Shown here one piece after another: positions 8,436 through 17,712 of a stretch of DNA of 64,000 nt (within the stretch, counting starts at the first letter, position 1; every line of letters begins with the position of its first letter). Position numbers and translations under genes: made by a program. The DNA lies in NCBI GenBank assembly GCA_017537345.1, contig JAFYKY010000005.1, positions 248,001 through 312,000 on the forward strand, written 5' to 3'. Under the pieces are notes generated by a model that was not told the origin of the DNA, made no database searches, and worked only from the letters and a program-made list of their open reading frames with translations. Origin of the DNA: Clostridia bacterium. GTDB lineage: Bacteria; Bacillota; Clostridia; Oscillospirales; CAG-382.

Positions 8436-8468
8436 TGCGTTAGAACGCTTTAAATTATAAAAAGGAGT
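8436..8468 (+). repeat. 33-base direct repeat, right copy
   Basis: Partner of 6861-6893 with 31 of 33 bases identical. It supplies the leader and ribosome-binding site of the first M42 peptidase gene at 8475. Confidence 0.9.
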
Positions 8469-8474
8469 GGTTAT

Positions 8475-9521
8475 ATGGAAAAGATATACGATCTTGCCTG
8501 CAGGCTTGCCGCTTTGCCAAGCGTTTCCGGTAACGAGGATATGGCGTTTGACGGGCTTAAAGAGATATGCGGCGATATGTTTGACGAAACGGTTACACTG
8601 CCCACCGGGTGCTTTATAGGCATAAAGAGATGCGGCAAGGAAAACGCGCCCAAGGTGTTGCTTGACGCCCATCTTGACCAGATAGGTTTCGTAGTAAACG
8701 GATACGCAGGCGGCGGATTTTTGAAGGTGGCTGCCGTTGGCGGTATTGATACGAGAGTACTTTGCGCAAACCGCGTGAATATTCATTGTCCCGAGGGAAA
8801 TATTGAAGGAGTTATTTCCTCCGTTTCGCCCCATTTAAGACAGGGCGGAAACGCAAACGCGCCCATAAAGCTGGAAAATCTTTCCGTAAGCACCGCGCTG
8901 GACGAAGAAGAATTAAAGAAAAAAGTGCCAATAGGAACTCCCGTTTCTTTTAAGGCGCAGCCGGTGCTGCTGCTTAACGACCGTATGGCATCTCCCCAGA
9001 TGGACGATAAGATATGTATCGCATCCATTCTGCTTGCCGTGGATATGCTGAAAAACTGCGAGCTTAACGTTGATATTTACGCGCTTTTCGCAGGCGGAGA
9101 AGAAGTGGGATACATAGGCGCGCGTACGGGCGGATGGTATATTGCCCCCGATTACGCGATAGCTCTGGACGTTTGCAACGCCTACGGCCCCGATATGCCG
9201 GATTGGAGAAAGGATTGCATTATGGGCGAAGGCTGTACCGTTTCTTATTCCGCAACCTCGGACAGAAGGTTTACAAAGCGGGTCATCCAAACCGCAAAGG
9301 AAAAGGGCATAAAGATACAGCTTCTGGGCGAGCCCAGCCACACGGGAACCGATACCCACGCTCTTGCCCTTGTAAGAGAGGGTGTGCCCGCCGCGCTTAT
9401 TTCGATCCCTCTCCGCAGTATGCACACCTATACGGAAGTGATCTCCCTGCGGGACGTTAAAGCCGCCGCTACCCTTCTGGCGGAGGTCATCAAGACTATG
9501 GAGGCGGAAAACAATGCTTAA
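8475..9521 (+). CDS. M42 family metallopeptidase (glutamyl/deblocking aminopeptidase-like), first copy
   Basis: Cytoplasmic dinuclear-metal aminopeptidase, 348 residues. Metal ligands and catalytic residues are visible: HLD (66-68), MDDK (bridging Asp), GGEEVG (catalytic Glu pair, about 203) and the terminal His in RSMHTYTE. M42 enzymes assemble into tetrahedral TET dodecamers that trim peptides released by proteases. It heads a run of three paralogues; its stop overlaps the next start by 8 bases. AAGGAGT sits 7 bases before the ATG. Confidence 0.9.
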   Translation: MEKIYDLACRLAALPSVSGNEDMAFDGLKEICGDMFDETVTLPTGCFIGIKRCGKENAPKVLLDAHLDQIGFVVNGYAGGGFLKVAAVGGIDTRVLCANRVNIHCPEGNIEGVISSVSPHLRQGGNANAPIKLENLSVSTALDEEELKKKVPIGTPVSFKAQPVLLLNDRMASPQMDDKICIASILLAVDMLKNCELNVDIYALFAGGEEVGYIGARTGGWYIAPDYAIALDVCNAYGPDMPDWRKDCIMGEGCTVSYSATSDRRFTKRVIQTAKEKGIKIQLLGEPSHTGTDTHALALVREGVPAALISIPLRSMHTYTEVISLRDVKAAATLLAEVIKTMEAENNA

Positions 9522-10527
9522 AAGACTTGAAAAATATTGCAACACCTTCGGTCCTTCCGGAATGGAAGACGAGGTACGCAGAAATATTATCGCAGATATA
9601 GACGGGTACTGTGAATACAAGACCGACAGAGTAGGAAACCTTATATGCTTTAAAAAGGGTAAAAATACCCGCCCGAACCGCGTTGCGCTTTGCGCCCACA
9701 TGGACGAAGTGGGAGTTATGGTGGATTACGTTACTCCCGAAGGACTTTTGCACTTCGGCACTATCGGCGGAATAGAATCCAAGGATCTGTGCGGTAAATA
9801 TATGGTTCTGGGCGAAAAACAGCTTCCCGCCGTTATCGGCTCAAAGGCGATACACAACCAGAAGCCCGAAGAGAGAGGAATGTGCCCTCCCGTAAACCAA
9901 TTATATATGGATATCGGCGCATACGACAAGGCGGACGCTATGAGATACGCTGACGTAGGCGATTGCGCGGTGTTCCGTCCCAACTTTACCGTTGACGGAC
10001 AGTACGTTTCCTCCAAAGCGCTGGACGACCGTTTCGGCTGCGCGGCTTTGGTTGAAATTATAAGAGGCGAGATAGAATACGATACATACTTTGTATTTGC
10101 CACCGCGGAAGAGGTTGGAAGCAGAGGAGCGCAGACCGCCGCCTACAGATTGGGCGCGGATTACGCTATCGTATGCGAAGCCACGGCGGCGGGAGAAGAA
10201 AAGATAACTCCCCCGCACCTTTCCCCCTGCACGTTGGGAGAAGGCGCCGTAATATCCGTTATGGACGGCGGTACGATATATGACAGAGAGTTCGTTGAAA
10301 CCGCAGAAAAGCTGGCAAAGGAAAACGATATAAAATATCAGTTAAAACGCTTGCCCACGGGAAGCAACGATTCCAGAACATTCCAGACTTCCCTTACGGG
10401 CGCAAAGGTTTTAGCGGTTTCCGCCCCCGCAAGATACATTCACTCCCCTTGCGGAGTTTGCAGGACCGACGATATGGAACAGGTCGTTAAACTGTTAAAA
10501 GTACTTACAGACAGGAGCTACGAATAA
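9514..10527 (+). CDS. M42 family metallopeptidase, second copy
   Basis: A 337-residue paralogue of the flanking genes. Motifs: HMD (first metal), ALDDRF (bridging Asp), TAEEVGSRG (catalytic Glu) and the C-terminal ARYIHSP His. Where the other two copies have an Asp ligand in the ALDV stretch, this one reads IVCEAT, so a Glu probably takes the place of Asp at one metal site. This may shift metal or substrate preference. It overlaps its upstream neighbour by 8 bases and the next gene by 1 base, implying translational coupling and possible hetero-oligomers. Confidence 0.9.
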   Translation: MLKRLEKYCNTFGPSGMEDEVRRNIIADIDGYCEYKTDRVGNLICFKKGKNTRPNRVALCAHMDEVGVMVDYVTPEGLLHFGTIGGIESKDLCGKYMVLGEKQLPAVIGSKAIHNQKPEERGMCPPVNQLYMDIGAYDKADAMRYADVGDCAVFRPNFTVDGQYVSSKALDDRFGCAALVEIIRGEIEYDTYFVFATAEEVGSRGAQTAAYRLGADYAIVCEATAAGEEKITPPHLSPCTLGEGAVISVMDGGTIYDREFVETAEKLAKENDIKYQLKRLPTGSNDSRTFQTSLTGAKVLAVSAPARYIHSPCGVCRTDDMEQVVKLLKVLTDRSYE

Positions 10528-11519
10528 TGTATAACACAATAAAAAAATATATATCCGCTTTTTCGGTTTCCGGCAACGAAAGCCCTCTTGCGAAGATCAT
10601 CTGCGATGATATGGCGCCCTATTGCGACAGCGTGGAGATAGACCCTATCGGCAACGTTATCGCCTTCAGAAAAGGCGCAGACAGCACAAAAAGACTTATG
10701 ATCGCTTCCCATATGGATGAGATCGGCTTTATGGTTACATACATCGAAGAAAGCGGTCTTATCCGCGTAACCAACGTAGGCGGTATTAACGCAGTTGCGT
10801 CTTCTTACGGCTCCGTCGTTTTCGCAAACGGAACAAAGGGAATTATCGTTTTGGATATGGGCGCGAAAAAGGAGGATATTTCCGTTAAATCCATGGTGGT
10901 GGACATCGGCGCGAAAAACAAGGCTCAGGCAGAAAAGAAGGTAAAGGTTGGGGACGTTTGCGCCCTCGAGCAGAGAATAACCCGTCTTATGAACAGCCGT
11001 ATTGCCGCAAAGGCGTTTGACGACCGCCTTGCCTGCGCTATTACTTTTGAAGCGGCTAAAAAGGTCGGAACTCCCGCATACGATACGTATTACGTTTTCA
11101 CCGTGCAGGAGGAGGTAGGCTGCAGAGGAAGCAAGCCCGCCGCTTTCGGTATCGCTCCCACTTACGGTATCGCCCTTGACGTTACCCACACGGGAGATAT
11201 GATCGGCGGACCCAAAATGACCGTTAAATTAGGCGAAGGCGCGGCTATAAAGATAAAGGATTCTTCCGTAATATGCTCAAGGATCGTTATTAACCGTATG
11301 ACCGAGCTTTCCGAAAAGCACGGCATCAAGCATCAGTACGAGGTGCTCACCGCAGGAGGAACGGACACATCCTCTATGCAGACAGCCTGCGCGGGCGCTT
11401 TTACCGGATGTATCTCCATACCCACCCGTTATATCCACACTCCCGTTGAAACCGTGGATATGGCAGACGTGACCGCTTGCGCAGATCTGCTTGCGGCAAT
11501 TATCGAAGAAGGATTTTAA
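10527..11519 (+). CDS. M42 family metallopeptidase, third copy
   Basis: A 330-residue member with the full set of motifs: HMDE (first metal), AFDDRL (bridging Asp), VQEEVGCRG (catalytic Glu), ALDV (Asp ligand) and TRYIHTP (terminal His). It starts at the A of the preceding stop (TAATG). The three copies differ clearly from one another, so they are old paralogues, not a recent duplication. Different substrate pockets within one operon would suit a complementary set of aminopeptidases. Confidence 0.9.
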   Translation: MYNTIKKYISAFSVSGNESPLAKIICDDMAPYCDSVEIDPIGNVIAFRKGADSTKRLMIASHMDEIGFMVTYIEESGLIRVTNVGGINAVASSYGSVVFANGTKGIIVLDMGAKKEDISVKSMVVDIGAKNKAQAEKKVKVGDVCALEQRITRLMNSRIAAKAFDDRLACAITFEAAKKVGTPAYDTYYVFTVQEEVGCRGSKPAAFGIAPTYGIALDVTHTGDMIGGPKMTVKLGEGAAIKIKDSSVICSRIVINRMTELSEKHGIKHQYEVLTAGGTDTSSMQTACAGAFTGCISIPTRYIHTPVETVDMADVTACADLLAAIIEEGF

Positions 11520-11524
11520 AGAAT

Positions 11525-12757
11525 ATGTTTTCCGAAAAAATTTTGGCGCTGGCTGCGGAATGCGAAAAGGACTGCAGAGAGCAATTTAAATATATAGACG
11601 ATATAGCTTTTAAAAACACCCAAAAGGTTATGAAGGTCTTTGCGGAAAATAAGCTTTCCGACAGACACTTTGCGCCTACCAGCGGATACGGCTACAATGA
11701 CGATGGCAGAGATCTGTGCGACAAACTGTTTGCAGACGCTTTTGGCGCAGAGGCAGGCTTTGCCCGTCACAGCATAATAAACGGCACACACGCCCTTTCC
11801 ATAGGCTTATACGCCTTGTTAAGACCCGGCGACACTCTGCTTTCAGTTGCAGGAAAACCTTACGATACGCTGGATGAGGTTATAGGCATTTCCGGAAAAA
11901 GCGGCGACGGCTCGCTGGCGGATTTCGGTATCGGATACAAGCAGATAGATCTGGACGAAAACGGTTATCCGAGGCTGGACAAGATAAAAGAAGCGGTTGC
12001 AAACGATGAGTCTGTAAAAGTAGTATTTGTTCAGAGAAGCAAAGGCTACTCCGACAGAAGAACACTTACCGTAAAGGATATTAACGATATCTGCGACGTG
12101 GTACGGGCAAACTCCAATGCCTACATAATGGTGGATAACTGCTACGGCGCCTTTACCGAAGAAGCCGAACCGAAAGCAGACCTTCTGGTAGGCTCTCTTA
12201 TCAAAAACGCGGGCGGAGGTATGGCGGAATCCGGCGGATATCTGGTTGGAACCGCAAAGGCGGTTGAGCTTGCCTCCTACAGATATTCCACGGTTGGCGT
12301 CGGATTGGAATGCGGCGCTTCGCTGGGACAGACCAAAAGTATGATCAAAGGCTTATTCTACGCCCCTCACACCGTTGCACAAGCTGTAAAGACTGCTGTT
12401 TTTGCCGCAAGAGTATTTGAAAAGCTGGGCTTTGCCGTTTCTCCGAAGTATAACGAAAAAAGGTCCGATATTATACAGACCTTTACTTTGGGAAGCGAAG
12501 ATGCTTTGGTTAAATTCTGCCTGGGAATTCAGGCGGGAAGCCCCGTTGACGCTCACGTAGCCCCTGTCCCCTGGGAAATGCCGGGTTATAATGACAGAGT
12601 CATTATGGCGGCGGGCGCGTTTACACAGGGCTCATCTATCGAGCTTTCCTGCGACGGTCCCGTACGTCCTCCTTACATAGCATATCTGCAGGGAGGGCTT
12701 ACCTACGAAAGCGGAAAATACGGCATACTCAAAGCCGCACAAACCGTAACCGAATGA
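11525..12757 (+). CDS. Methionine gamma-lyase family protein (aluminium resistance protein-like)
   Basis: A PLP enzyme of the Met_gamma_lyase/'aluminium resistance' family, 410 residues. SLIKNAGGG carries the presumed Schiff-base lysine, MVDNCYG the Asp that contacts the PLP ring nitrogen, and GTHALS an upstream cofactor site. I chose ATG 11525 because GAAGGA lies about 12 bases upstream and the longer frame would overlap the peptidase. Physiological role uncertain: sulfur amino-acid breakdown fits the peptidase operon it ends, since peptides would yield methionine or cysteine. Confidence 0.85.
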   Translation: MFSEKILALAAECEKDCREQFKYIDDIAFKNTQKVMKVFAENKLSDRHFAPTSGYGYNDDGRDLCDKLFADAFGAEAGFARHSIINGTHALSIGLYALLRPGDTLLSVAGKPYDTLDEVIGISGKSGDGSLADFGIGYKQIDLDENGYPRLDKIKEAVANDESVKVVFVQRSKGYSDRRTLTVKDINDICDVVRANSNAYIMVDNCYGAFTEEAEPKADLLVGSLIKNAGGGMAESGGYLVGTAKAVELASYRYSTVGVGLECGASLGQTKSMIKGLFYAPHTVAQAVKTAVFAARVFEKLGFAVSPKYNEKRSDIIQTFTLGSEDALVKFCLGIQAGSPVDAHVAPVPWEMPGYNDRVIMAAGAFTQGSSIELSCDGPVRPPYIAYLQGGLTYESGKYGILKAAQTVTE

Positions 12758-12806
12758 CAATCACCCCAAGATGCCTAACGGCTTCTCGGGGACCCCGATA
12801 ATAAAA

Positions 12807-12830
12807 AAATCCCGCATTAAAGCGGGATTT
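12807..12830. terminator. Bidirectional terminator between convergent units
   Basis: A 9-base-pair stem (12807-12815 with 12822-12830) has T-tracts on both strands. It ends the peptidase operon on plus and the small membrane protein pair on minus. A second imperfect hairpin at about 12764-12791 lies just upstream on the plus strand. Confidence 0.85.
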
Positions 12831-12841
12831 TTTATATGTTT

Positions 12842-13183
12842 TTAGAAAAGGAACATAAAGGGAATTGCCATTTCGGAAAGGCCCAGCATGCCAATAAGGA
12901 ACACAATGTAAACTACATAGAAAATAGCATAGCCAACAGCACCGATAAGGGTAATGAGGTTAACGATGAAACCGATAGTTGCAAGTATCTTACCAACCTT
13001 GGTAATACCGGTAAGTTCACCCTGCTCAGAAAGCTTCTTTGCCTTGCTGCGTGCAACTATAGCAAAAATGAAGCCTACTATGGGGATAGAGAGCACAAGC
13101 GAAAGAAGACCGAAGACGAATACGCTGGGATCGGAAGGGGCTACTGCAGGTTTTACGGGAGTTGCGTTGTAGTTGTTGTCCAT
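12842..13183 (-). CDS. Small DUF4190-like membrane protein
   Basis: A 113-residue protein with a short polar N-terminus containing several prolines, then about three hydrophobic segments: a SVFVFGLLSLVLSIP type helix, a loop with ARSKAKK, and two C-terminal helices. Hydrophobic-segment layout resembles DUF4190 proteins. No function is known. It follows a related gene (13220-13549) by 36 bases on the same strand and is probably co-transcribed with it. Confidence 0.65.
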   Translation of the reverse strand: MDNNYNATPVKPAVAPSDPSVFVFGLLSLVLSIPIVGFIFAIVARSKAKKLSEQGELTGITKVGKILATIGFIVNLITLIGAVGYAIFYVVYIVFLIGMLGLSEMAIPFMFLF

Positions 13184-13219
13184 AATAAAATATATCCTCC
13201 AAAAAATTATTTATAAACT

Positions 13220-13549
13220 TTAGCGGAAAAAGGAAAAAAGAGCGCCGAATATCATATGAACGTAAAAAGCAAAAAAAGAATACTGTAACGCCACAATGCA
13301 CAAATAATAGGTCCAAAAGATGCTGTATCCTATTCCGGCATATATACCTGCCTTAGAGAGAATACTGCCAACCATGACCATGGTACAGTTTACACCATTG
13401 TTTTGCGCAAGATATGCTTTAACCTTTTTCTGAGTGATAATCCCCAAAATAATGCCGGGGAGTCCGTAAGAAGACAGAGCCGCAGCAACTATGCCCAGAG
13501 CAAGAACGTTAGACGGAGCGATGGGTTCATTGTTTTTGACATATTCCAT
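13220..13549 (-). CDS. Small DUF4190-like membrane protein, paralogue
   Basis: A 109-residue membrane protein with the same plan as its neighbour: a short polar start, a hydrophobic helix with PGIILGII, a basic loop (QKKVKAYL) and further helices. A GGAGG site lies 7 bases before the ATG, and a good promoter lies 23 bases further up. The pair may be a small membrane complex; function unknown. Confidence 0.65.
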   Translation of the reverse strand: MEYVKNNEPIAPSNVLALGIVAAALSSYGLPGIILGIITQKKVKAYLAQNNGVNCTMVMVGSILSKAGIYAGIGYSIFWTYYLCIVALQYSFFAFYVHMIFGALFSFFR

Positions 13550-13571
13550 AAAGCAACCTCCTTACGAAAAC

Positions 13572-13600
13572 ATTATATATGCAACGGCGAAAAAATGCAA
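13572..13600 (-). promoter_or_regulatory. Sigma-A promoter of the small membrane protein pair
   Basis: Minus strand TTGCAT (13600-13595), 17-base spacer, TATAAT (13577-13572), about 22 bases upstream of the ATG at 13549. Confidence 0.75.
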
Positions 13601-13704
13601 TATTTTTTTGCAAAAATGTGAACAAACTTATCTTTTTTGTCTGATTATATATTGTTATTGATTTTTTGCTTAACTTATAGTAATATATAAATTGACTGTA
13701 GTGT

Positions 13705-14679
13705 TCAGGATTCTAAAAATGCAAATACGGTCTGCATATATTTTTCCAGTTTTTCCGAAGCGCATATAAACGCGGAATGCTTTGCGCCTTCTACGGTTAT
13801 TATTTTGCAGCCCAGCTTTTTCGCCAATGCTTTTTGCGGCTTGGGACGGACTACCGTATCCCCCGCAGAGCTGATTACAAGCACTTTTGCGGCGATCTTT
13901 TTAAGGTCCCTTGCCCGCAACATCTTTTTGCCCACGCTTACCGCTTCGTACATCCAGCGGTTTGTGGAAGCGGAGGTTTGAAAACGTATGTCGGAAATGC
14001 GTACGTCGAGATTATGTCTGAAACGGGGATAGCTGGTATCGTGGCTTTTATCAAAGGGATGGTCGGGATTAAAATCCGAAGCGTATTTAAACCTTGCGTC
14101 CCACCCGTTTTGGCGCGCCTGCTGTTTTAACATAAGCTTTAACACGGGTATGGGGCAATCGCTTGTAAAGGGATATACCATAGGCGAAGACAGCAACGCG
14201 CGGGAAATTCTGTTTCCGCACCGCATAAGATAAAGCGTGGTAACGCTTCCGCCCATGGAATGAGAGAAAATGTTTATATTTTCTTCCCCCGCATCCCTTA
14301 TGACAACGGTTTCCACAAAGCTTTCCAGATCTTTTACGTATTCCTCAAAGCTGTTGACGTGGGCAAGCTCATATCCTTCTACCTGTCTTTCGGAAAATCC
14401 GTGTCCGCGGTGATCGTAGGTAAACACGTTATATCCCTTGTTTATAAAATACCAAGCCAGCTCGGTATACTTTTTACAGTACTCCGTAAATCCGTGAACA
14501 ATCACGATACTTCCCACAGGATTTTCCACAAGGTAGTTTCTGTAAAAGATATTAAGCCCGTCAAAGGATGTAAAGGTGCCCTCCCGTGCGTAACGAGTCA
14601 AGATCTCCTCTACCTCGAAAATGCGTTCCAAATATTCGTTTTCTTTGATAACTTCTGCATTTTTGGGTGTATAAAGCAT
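13705..14679 (-). CDS. Alpha/beta hydrolase, monoacylglycerol lipase-like
   Basis: A 324-residue Hydrolase_4 (S33-type) alpha/beta hydrolase. Oxyanion-hole region VHGFTEY, the DHRGHG motif, nucleophile Ser in SHSMGG (about residue 142), acid in SSAGDTVV, and base His in EGAKHSAF make a complete triad. Relatives hydrolyse monoacylglycerols or lysophospholipids. No signal peptide, so it acts in the cytoplasm or at the inner membrane face. It is monocistronic, divergent from the second hydrolase at 14742. Confidence 0.88.
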   Translation of the reverse strand: MLYTPKNAEVIKENEYLERIFEVEEILTRYAREGTFTSFDGLNIFYRNYLVENPVGSIVIVHGFTEYCKKYTELAWYFINKGYNVFTYDHRGHGFSERQVEGYELAHVNSFEEYVKDLESFVETVVIRDAGEENINIFSHSMGGSVTTLYLMRCGNRISRALLSSPMVYPFTSDCPIPVLKLMLKQQARQNGWDARFKYASDFNPDHPFDKSHDTSYPRFRHNLDVRISDIRFQTSASTNRWMYEAVSVGKKMLRARDLKKIAAKVLVISSAGDTVVRPKPQKALAKKLGCKIITVEGAKHSAFICASEKLEKYMQTVFAFLES

Positions 14680-14741
14680 TATAAAACGGCTCCGTTTTGT
14701 ATTTTTTTAAATAAATAATATTATAAAAGGCGGTGATAATA

Positions 14742-15704
14742 ATGGCAAACAAAACAAAAAGGATCTTTAAAAGAGTTTTGCAATATACCGTTATTATCGC
14801 CATTACGTTTTTAATAATTTCCGCAGGGGCGACAAAAGTTATTTACGACTTGTGCTTCCCCCGCTACGAAGGTCAAGATATTTTGTTTGACGAAGAGCTG
14901 ACAAAGCTGCAAGAGGAAAGGCAGAAAGCCGAATTTTATTCCGGAGAAAATCTCCTTGCTGGATATCTGTATTCCCCTGCAGACGGAACAAAAGAAAATC
15001 TTGTGTTTTTTGTTTTGGGGATGAACGCAGCAGTCAACGATTATCTGTGGCAGGTAAAAAGCTTTACGGATAACGGTTACGGTGTGTTTATATTCGATCC
15101 CACGGGCTGCGGCGAAAGCGAAGGTAAAAGCGCTGTGGGGTTTTCCCAGATACTGCTTGACCTGAATGCCGCTTTGGATTTTGCCGAAAAGGAACAAAAC
15201 TTCGGGTTCGAACGCATATTTCTGTTTGGCCACAGCAGAGGCGGATACGCGGCTTGCTGCGCTTTGCATTTCGGACATGATATAACCGCTGTCGCTTCGG
15301 TAAACGGCATAAACAGCGCTATGGAAGGCGTTATGATGCCTGCCGCAAAGGTGGTAGGAGATATTGCCTACTCCAATTATCCGCTTTTATGGCTGTATCA
15401 GGTAGGGCTTTTCGGTACCGAAGCGGTGAATATATCTGCGGCGCAGGCGCTTGAAGAAAGCAAGACACCTGCTTTGATAATACATTCCGCAGAAGATGAA
15501 ATTGTACCGACAAACAGATTTTCTATTATTTCCCACGTGGAAAACACAGAATATTTAACCGAAATACCCGAATACGATACAGACAACAAGGATTCCCACG
15601 CCGGAATACTTTTTGATAAAGACGGTAAAGCAAACAAAGAATTGTTTGAAACCGTAACCCATTTTTTTGAAAAAGCTGCTAAAGCGGCGGAAAACGGTGA
15701 ATAA
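14742..15704 (+). CDS. Membrane-anchored alpha/beta hydrolase
   Basis: A 320-residue protein with one N-terminal transmembrane anchor (about residues 12-32) and an alpha/beta hydrolase domain. Features are the DPTGCGES turn, nucleophile Ser in GHSRGG, acid in SAEDEIV, and base His near the end (DSHAGILF). I chose ATG 14742 over the in-frame GTG at 14733 because AAGGCGGTGA is correctly spaced only for the ATG. Its stop overlaps the start of the glycosyltransferase gene (TAATG), so the two are coupled. Possible role in envelope lipid or ester turnover. Confidence 0.82.
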   Translation: MANKTKRIFKRVLQYTVIIAITFLIISAGATKVIYDLCFPRYEGQDILFDEELTKLQEERQKAEFYSGENLLAGYLYSPADGTKENLVFFVLGMNAAVNDYLWQVKSFTDNGYGVFIFDPTGCGESEGKSAVGFSQILLDLNAALDFAEKEQNFGFERIFLFGHSRGGYAACCALHFGHDITAVASVNGINSAMEGVMMPAAKVVGDIAYSNYPLLWLYQVGLFGTEAVNISAAQALEESKTPALIIHSAEDEIVPTNRFSIISHVENTEYLTEIPEYDTDNKDSHAGILFDKDGKANKELFETVTHFFEKAAKAAENGE

Positions 15705-16717
15705 TGAAGGAAATTGTCCTTATTCCGGCTTATAAGCCGGATAAAGAAATGTGCTCCCTTGCCAAAGACCTGAACACGCGCGGTTTTGACGTTTTGATAG
15801 TAAACGACGGAAGCGGAGCCGAATACGACGAAACATTTAATACCGCATCCCAATATGCCACCGTGATAAGCCACGAACAAAACAAAGGTAAAGGCAGAGC
15901 GTTAAAAACCGGCATAGAATACATACGGGATAACTGCAAGGAATGCGAATTCTTTATAACCGCAGATGCGGACGGACAGCACCGTGCCGATGATATTGTC
16001 CGTGTAAAGGAAGAACTGAAAAACGGCGCCCCTTTTGTTTTGACAACACGTCTGCTTAACAGAAATATTCCCAAAAGAAGCAAGTTCGGAAACGATCTTT
16101 CAAGAGTAATATATACCCTTTCCACGGGCAGATATTTTAAGGATAATCAATCCGGACTCCGCGGTTTTTCCACAGAAAACATTGATTGGCTTTTAAAGGT
16201 TAAGGGCGAAAAATACGATTACGAAATGAATATGCTGTACTACGCTTCAAAGCAGGCAATACCCGTTACCACCCTTGATATTGAGGCAGTATATATTGAC
16301 GGCAATAAATCTTCTCATTTCAATCCCGTAAAAGACACCGTAAGGATATACAGACTGCTGTTAAGCTCTGCAAAGGCTTCCATTATAACGGCATTTTTTG
16401 CCCAGATCGCAATATTCGTCTGCGGTTTGGTTACAGACGTTCCTTACGATAGCTTATACGTGGTTACCGCAGGACTTGCCGCTGCCGTTACAGCTTACCT
16501 TATAAACAGATTTTTTATCTTTAATAACGTAGATTTCCGCGACGGCGGAAGAACAATGCTTTTTACATTTTTCCGCTATATGCTTTACGGGCTTGGAACG
16601 GCGGTAATAACATCGTTTTTACCCTTTATTCCCTTGTTTATCGCATTTAATTTCTGCGCCTTGCTGGGCTTGCCTATCCGGTATTTTGCCCACAAATATA
16701 TAAGCGCGTTTAACTGA
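15704..16717 (+). CDS. GT2 glycosyltransferase fused to GtrA-like membrane domain
   Basis: A 337-residue two-domain protein. Residues 1-215 are a family 2 glycosyltransferase of the dolichyl/undecaprenyl-phosphate sugar synthase type, with the metal-binding DADGQH (88-93) and VNDGS near the start. The C-terminal 115 residues form about four transmembrane helices like GtrA (PF04138). Together they probably make a polyprenyl-phosphate-linked sugar and flip it for cell-wall polymer glycosylation. Translationally coupled to the hydrolase upstream; its last 8 bases overlap the convergent plsX. Confidence 0.87.
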   Translation: MKEIVLIPAYKPDKEMCSLAKDLNTRGFDVLIVNDGSGAEYDETFNTASQYATVISHEQNKGKGRALKTGIEYIRDNCKECEFFITADADGQHRADDIVRVKEELKNGAPFVLTTRLLNRNIPKRSKFGNDLSRVIYTLSTGRYFKDNQSGLRGFSTENIDWLLKVKGEKYDYEMNMLYYASKQAIPVTTLDIEAVYIDGNKSSHFNPVKDTVRIYRLLLSSAKASIITAFFAQIAIFVCGLVTDVPYDSLYVVTAGLAAAVTAYLINRFFIFNNVDFRDGGRTMLFTFFRYMLYGLGTAVITSFLPFIPLFIAFNFCALLGLPIRYFAHKYISAFN

Positions 16718-17687
16718 GCGCTTTTTCAACAGCGGTATCAAAACCGCTTTCGGAAAGCTTTAACACCTGTTCAATACACGATACTGCGGTGCTGCTGTTT
16801 GCGGCACCGTGCATTTTTACTACCGTCTTTTTGGTTCCGAGGAAGGTAGCTCCCCCGCGGGAATTAAAATCAAAGGCCTTTTCAAGCTTTTTTGAAACAC
16901 TTTCGGCAATATCGGGCGCAAGAGAGGCAAGTATATTTTTGCTCATTACAGCGGCGATCTTTCCCGTTGCTTCGGTATCCTTCAAAACTATATTACCTGC
17001 ATAACCGTCGCAGGCGAGCACGTCTGCTTTTCCCAAAAGCACGTCGCTTCCCTCAAGGTTGCCCACAAAGTTAAGCGCAGAGGATTCCAAAAGAGCATAC
17101 GCTTCCTTAGTAGCCTTGTTTCCTTTCCCCTTTTCTGTTCCCGTGGAAAGTAATGCAACGCGGGGAGCATCAATACCGTACATACTTTTTACAAAGGCAC
17201 TGCCAAGCTTTGCGAATTCATAAAGATCGTTGGGAGTACAGTCTACGTTTGCGCCGCAATCAACAAGGCAAATATAGCTGCCGTCAACAGCCGGAAGCGC
17301 AGAGGACAAAGCGGGACGCTTTAAGCCTTTTACAAGACCCAATCTGCATATAGTACCGATAAGGAGAGCTCCCGTATTGCCCGCAGAGATCATACCTGCG
17401 CAATCGTTATCTCTCAAATATTCCAGCGCCAGCACCATTGAAGAGTTATCGCATCCGCCGAAAACACTCATAGGAGACTGAGTGTTGGAAATATATTCAT
17501 CGGTATCCAGAACGGTATAACGGTCTTTGGAAACACCTTTTTCCGCCATAATTTTGTCGGTTTCCGTCTTCTCACCCGCGAACACACAAAACACATCGCT
17601 ATGTTCTTTCATATAATCGGCAGAGCCGTAAAGAAGAGGCAAAGCACCGTTGTCGCCGCCCAGTGTATCTATAACTATTTTTTTCAT
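16710..17687 (-). CDS. plsX: Phosphate acyltransferase PlsX
   Basis: Makes acyl-phosphate from acyl-ACP, the donor for the first acylation of glycerol-3-phosphate by PlsY. It has the family start MKKIVIDTLGGDNG, AGNTGALL and the acidic DCGAN motif; 325 residues is the usual length. Its usual neighbours (fabD, fabH, acpP) are absent. Instead it is last in an operon with fakA and two fakB-like genes, so acyl-phosphate from exogenous fatty acids could be exchanged to acyl-ACP here. It is 61 bases downstream of fakA. Confidence 0.93.
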   Translation of the reverse strand: MKKIVIDTLGGDNGALPLLYGSADYMKEHSDVFCVFAGEKTETDKIMAEKGVSKDRYTVLDTDEYISNTQSPMSVFGGCDNSSMVLALEYLRDNDCAGMISAGNTGALLIGTICRLGLVKGLKRPALSSALPAVDGSYICLVDCGANVDCTPNDLYEFAKLGSAFVKSMYGIDAPRVALLSTGTEKGKGNKATKEAYALLESSALNFVGNLEGSDVLLGKADVLACDGYAGNIVLKDTEATGKIAAVMSKNILASLAPDIAESVSKKLEKAFDFNSRGGATFLGTKKTVVKMHGAANSSTAVSCIEQVLKLSESGFDTAVEKALS

Positions 17688-17712
17688 AACTATATATCCT
17701 TATAAGGTATTA

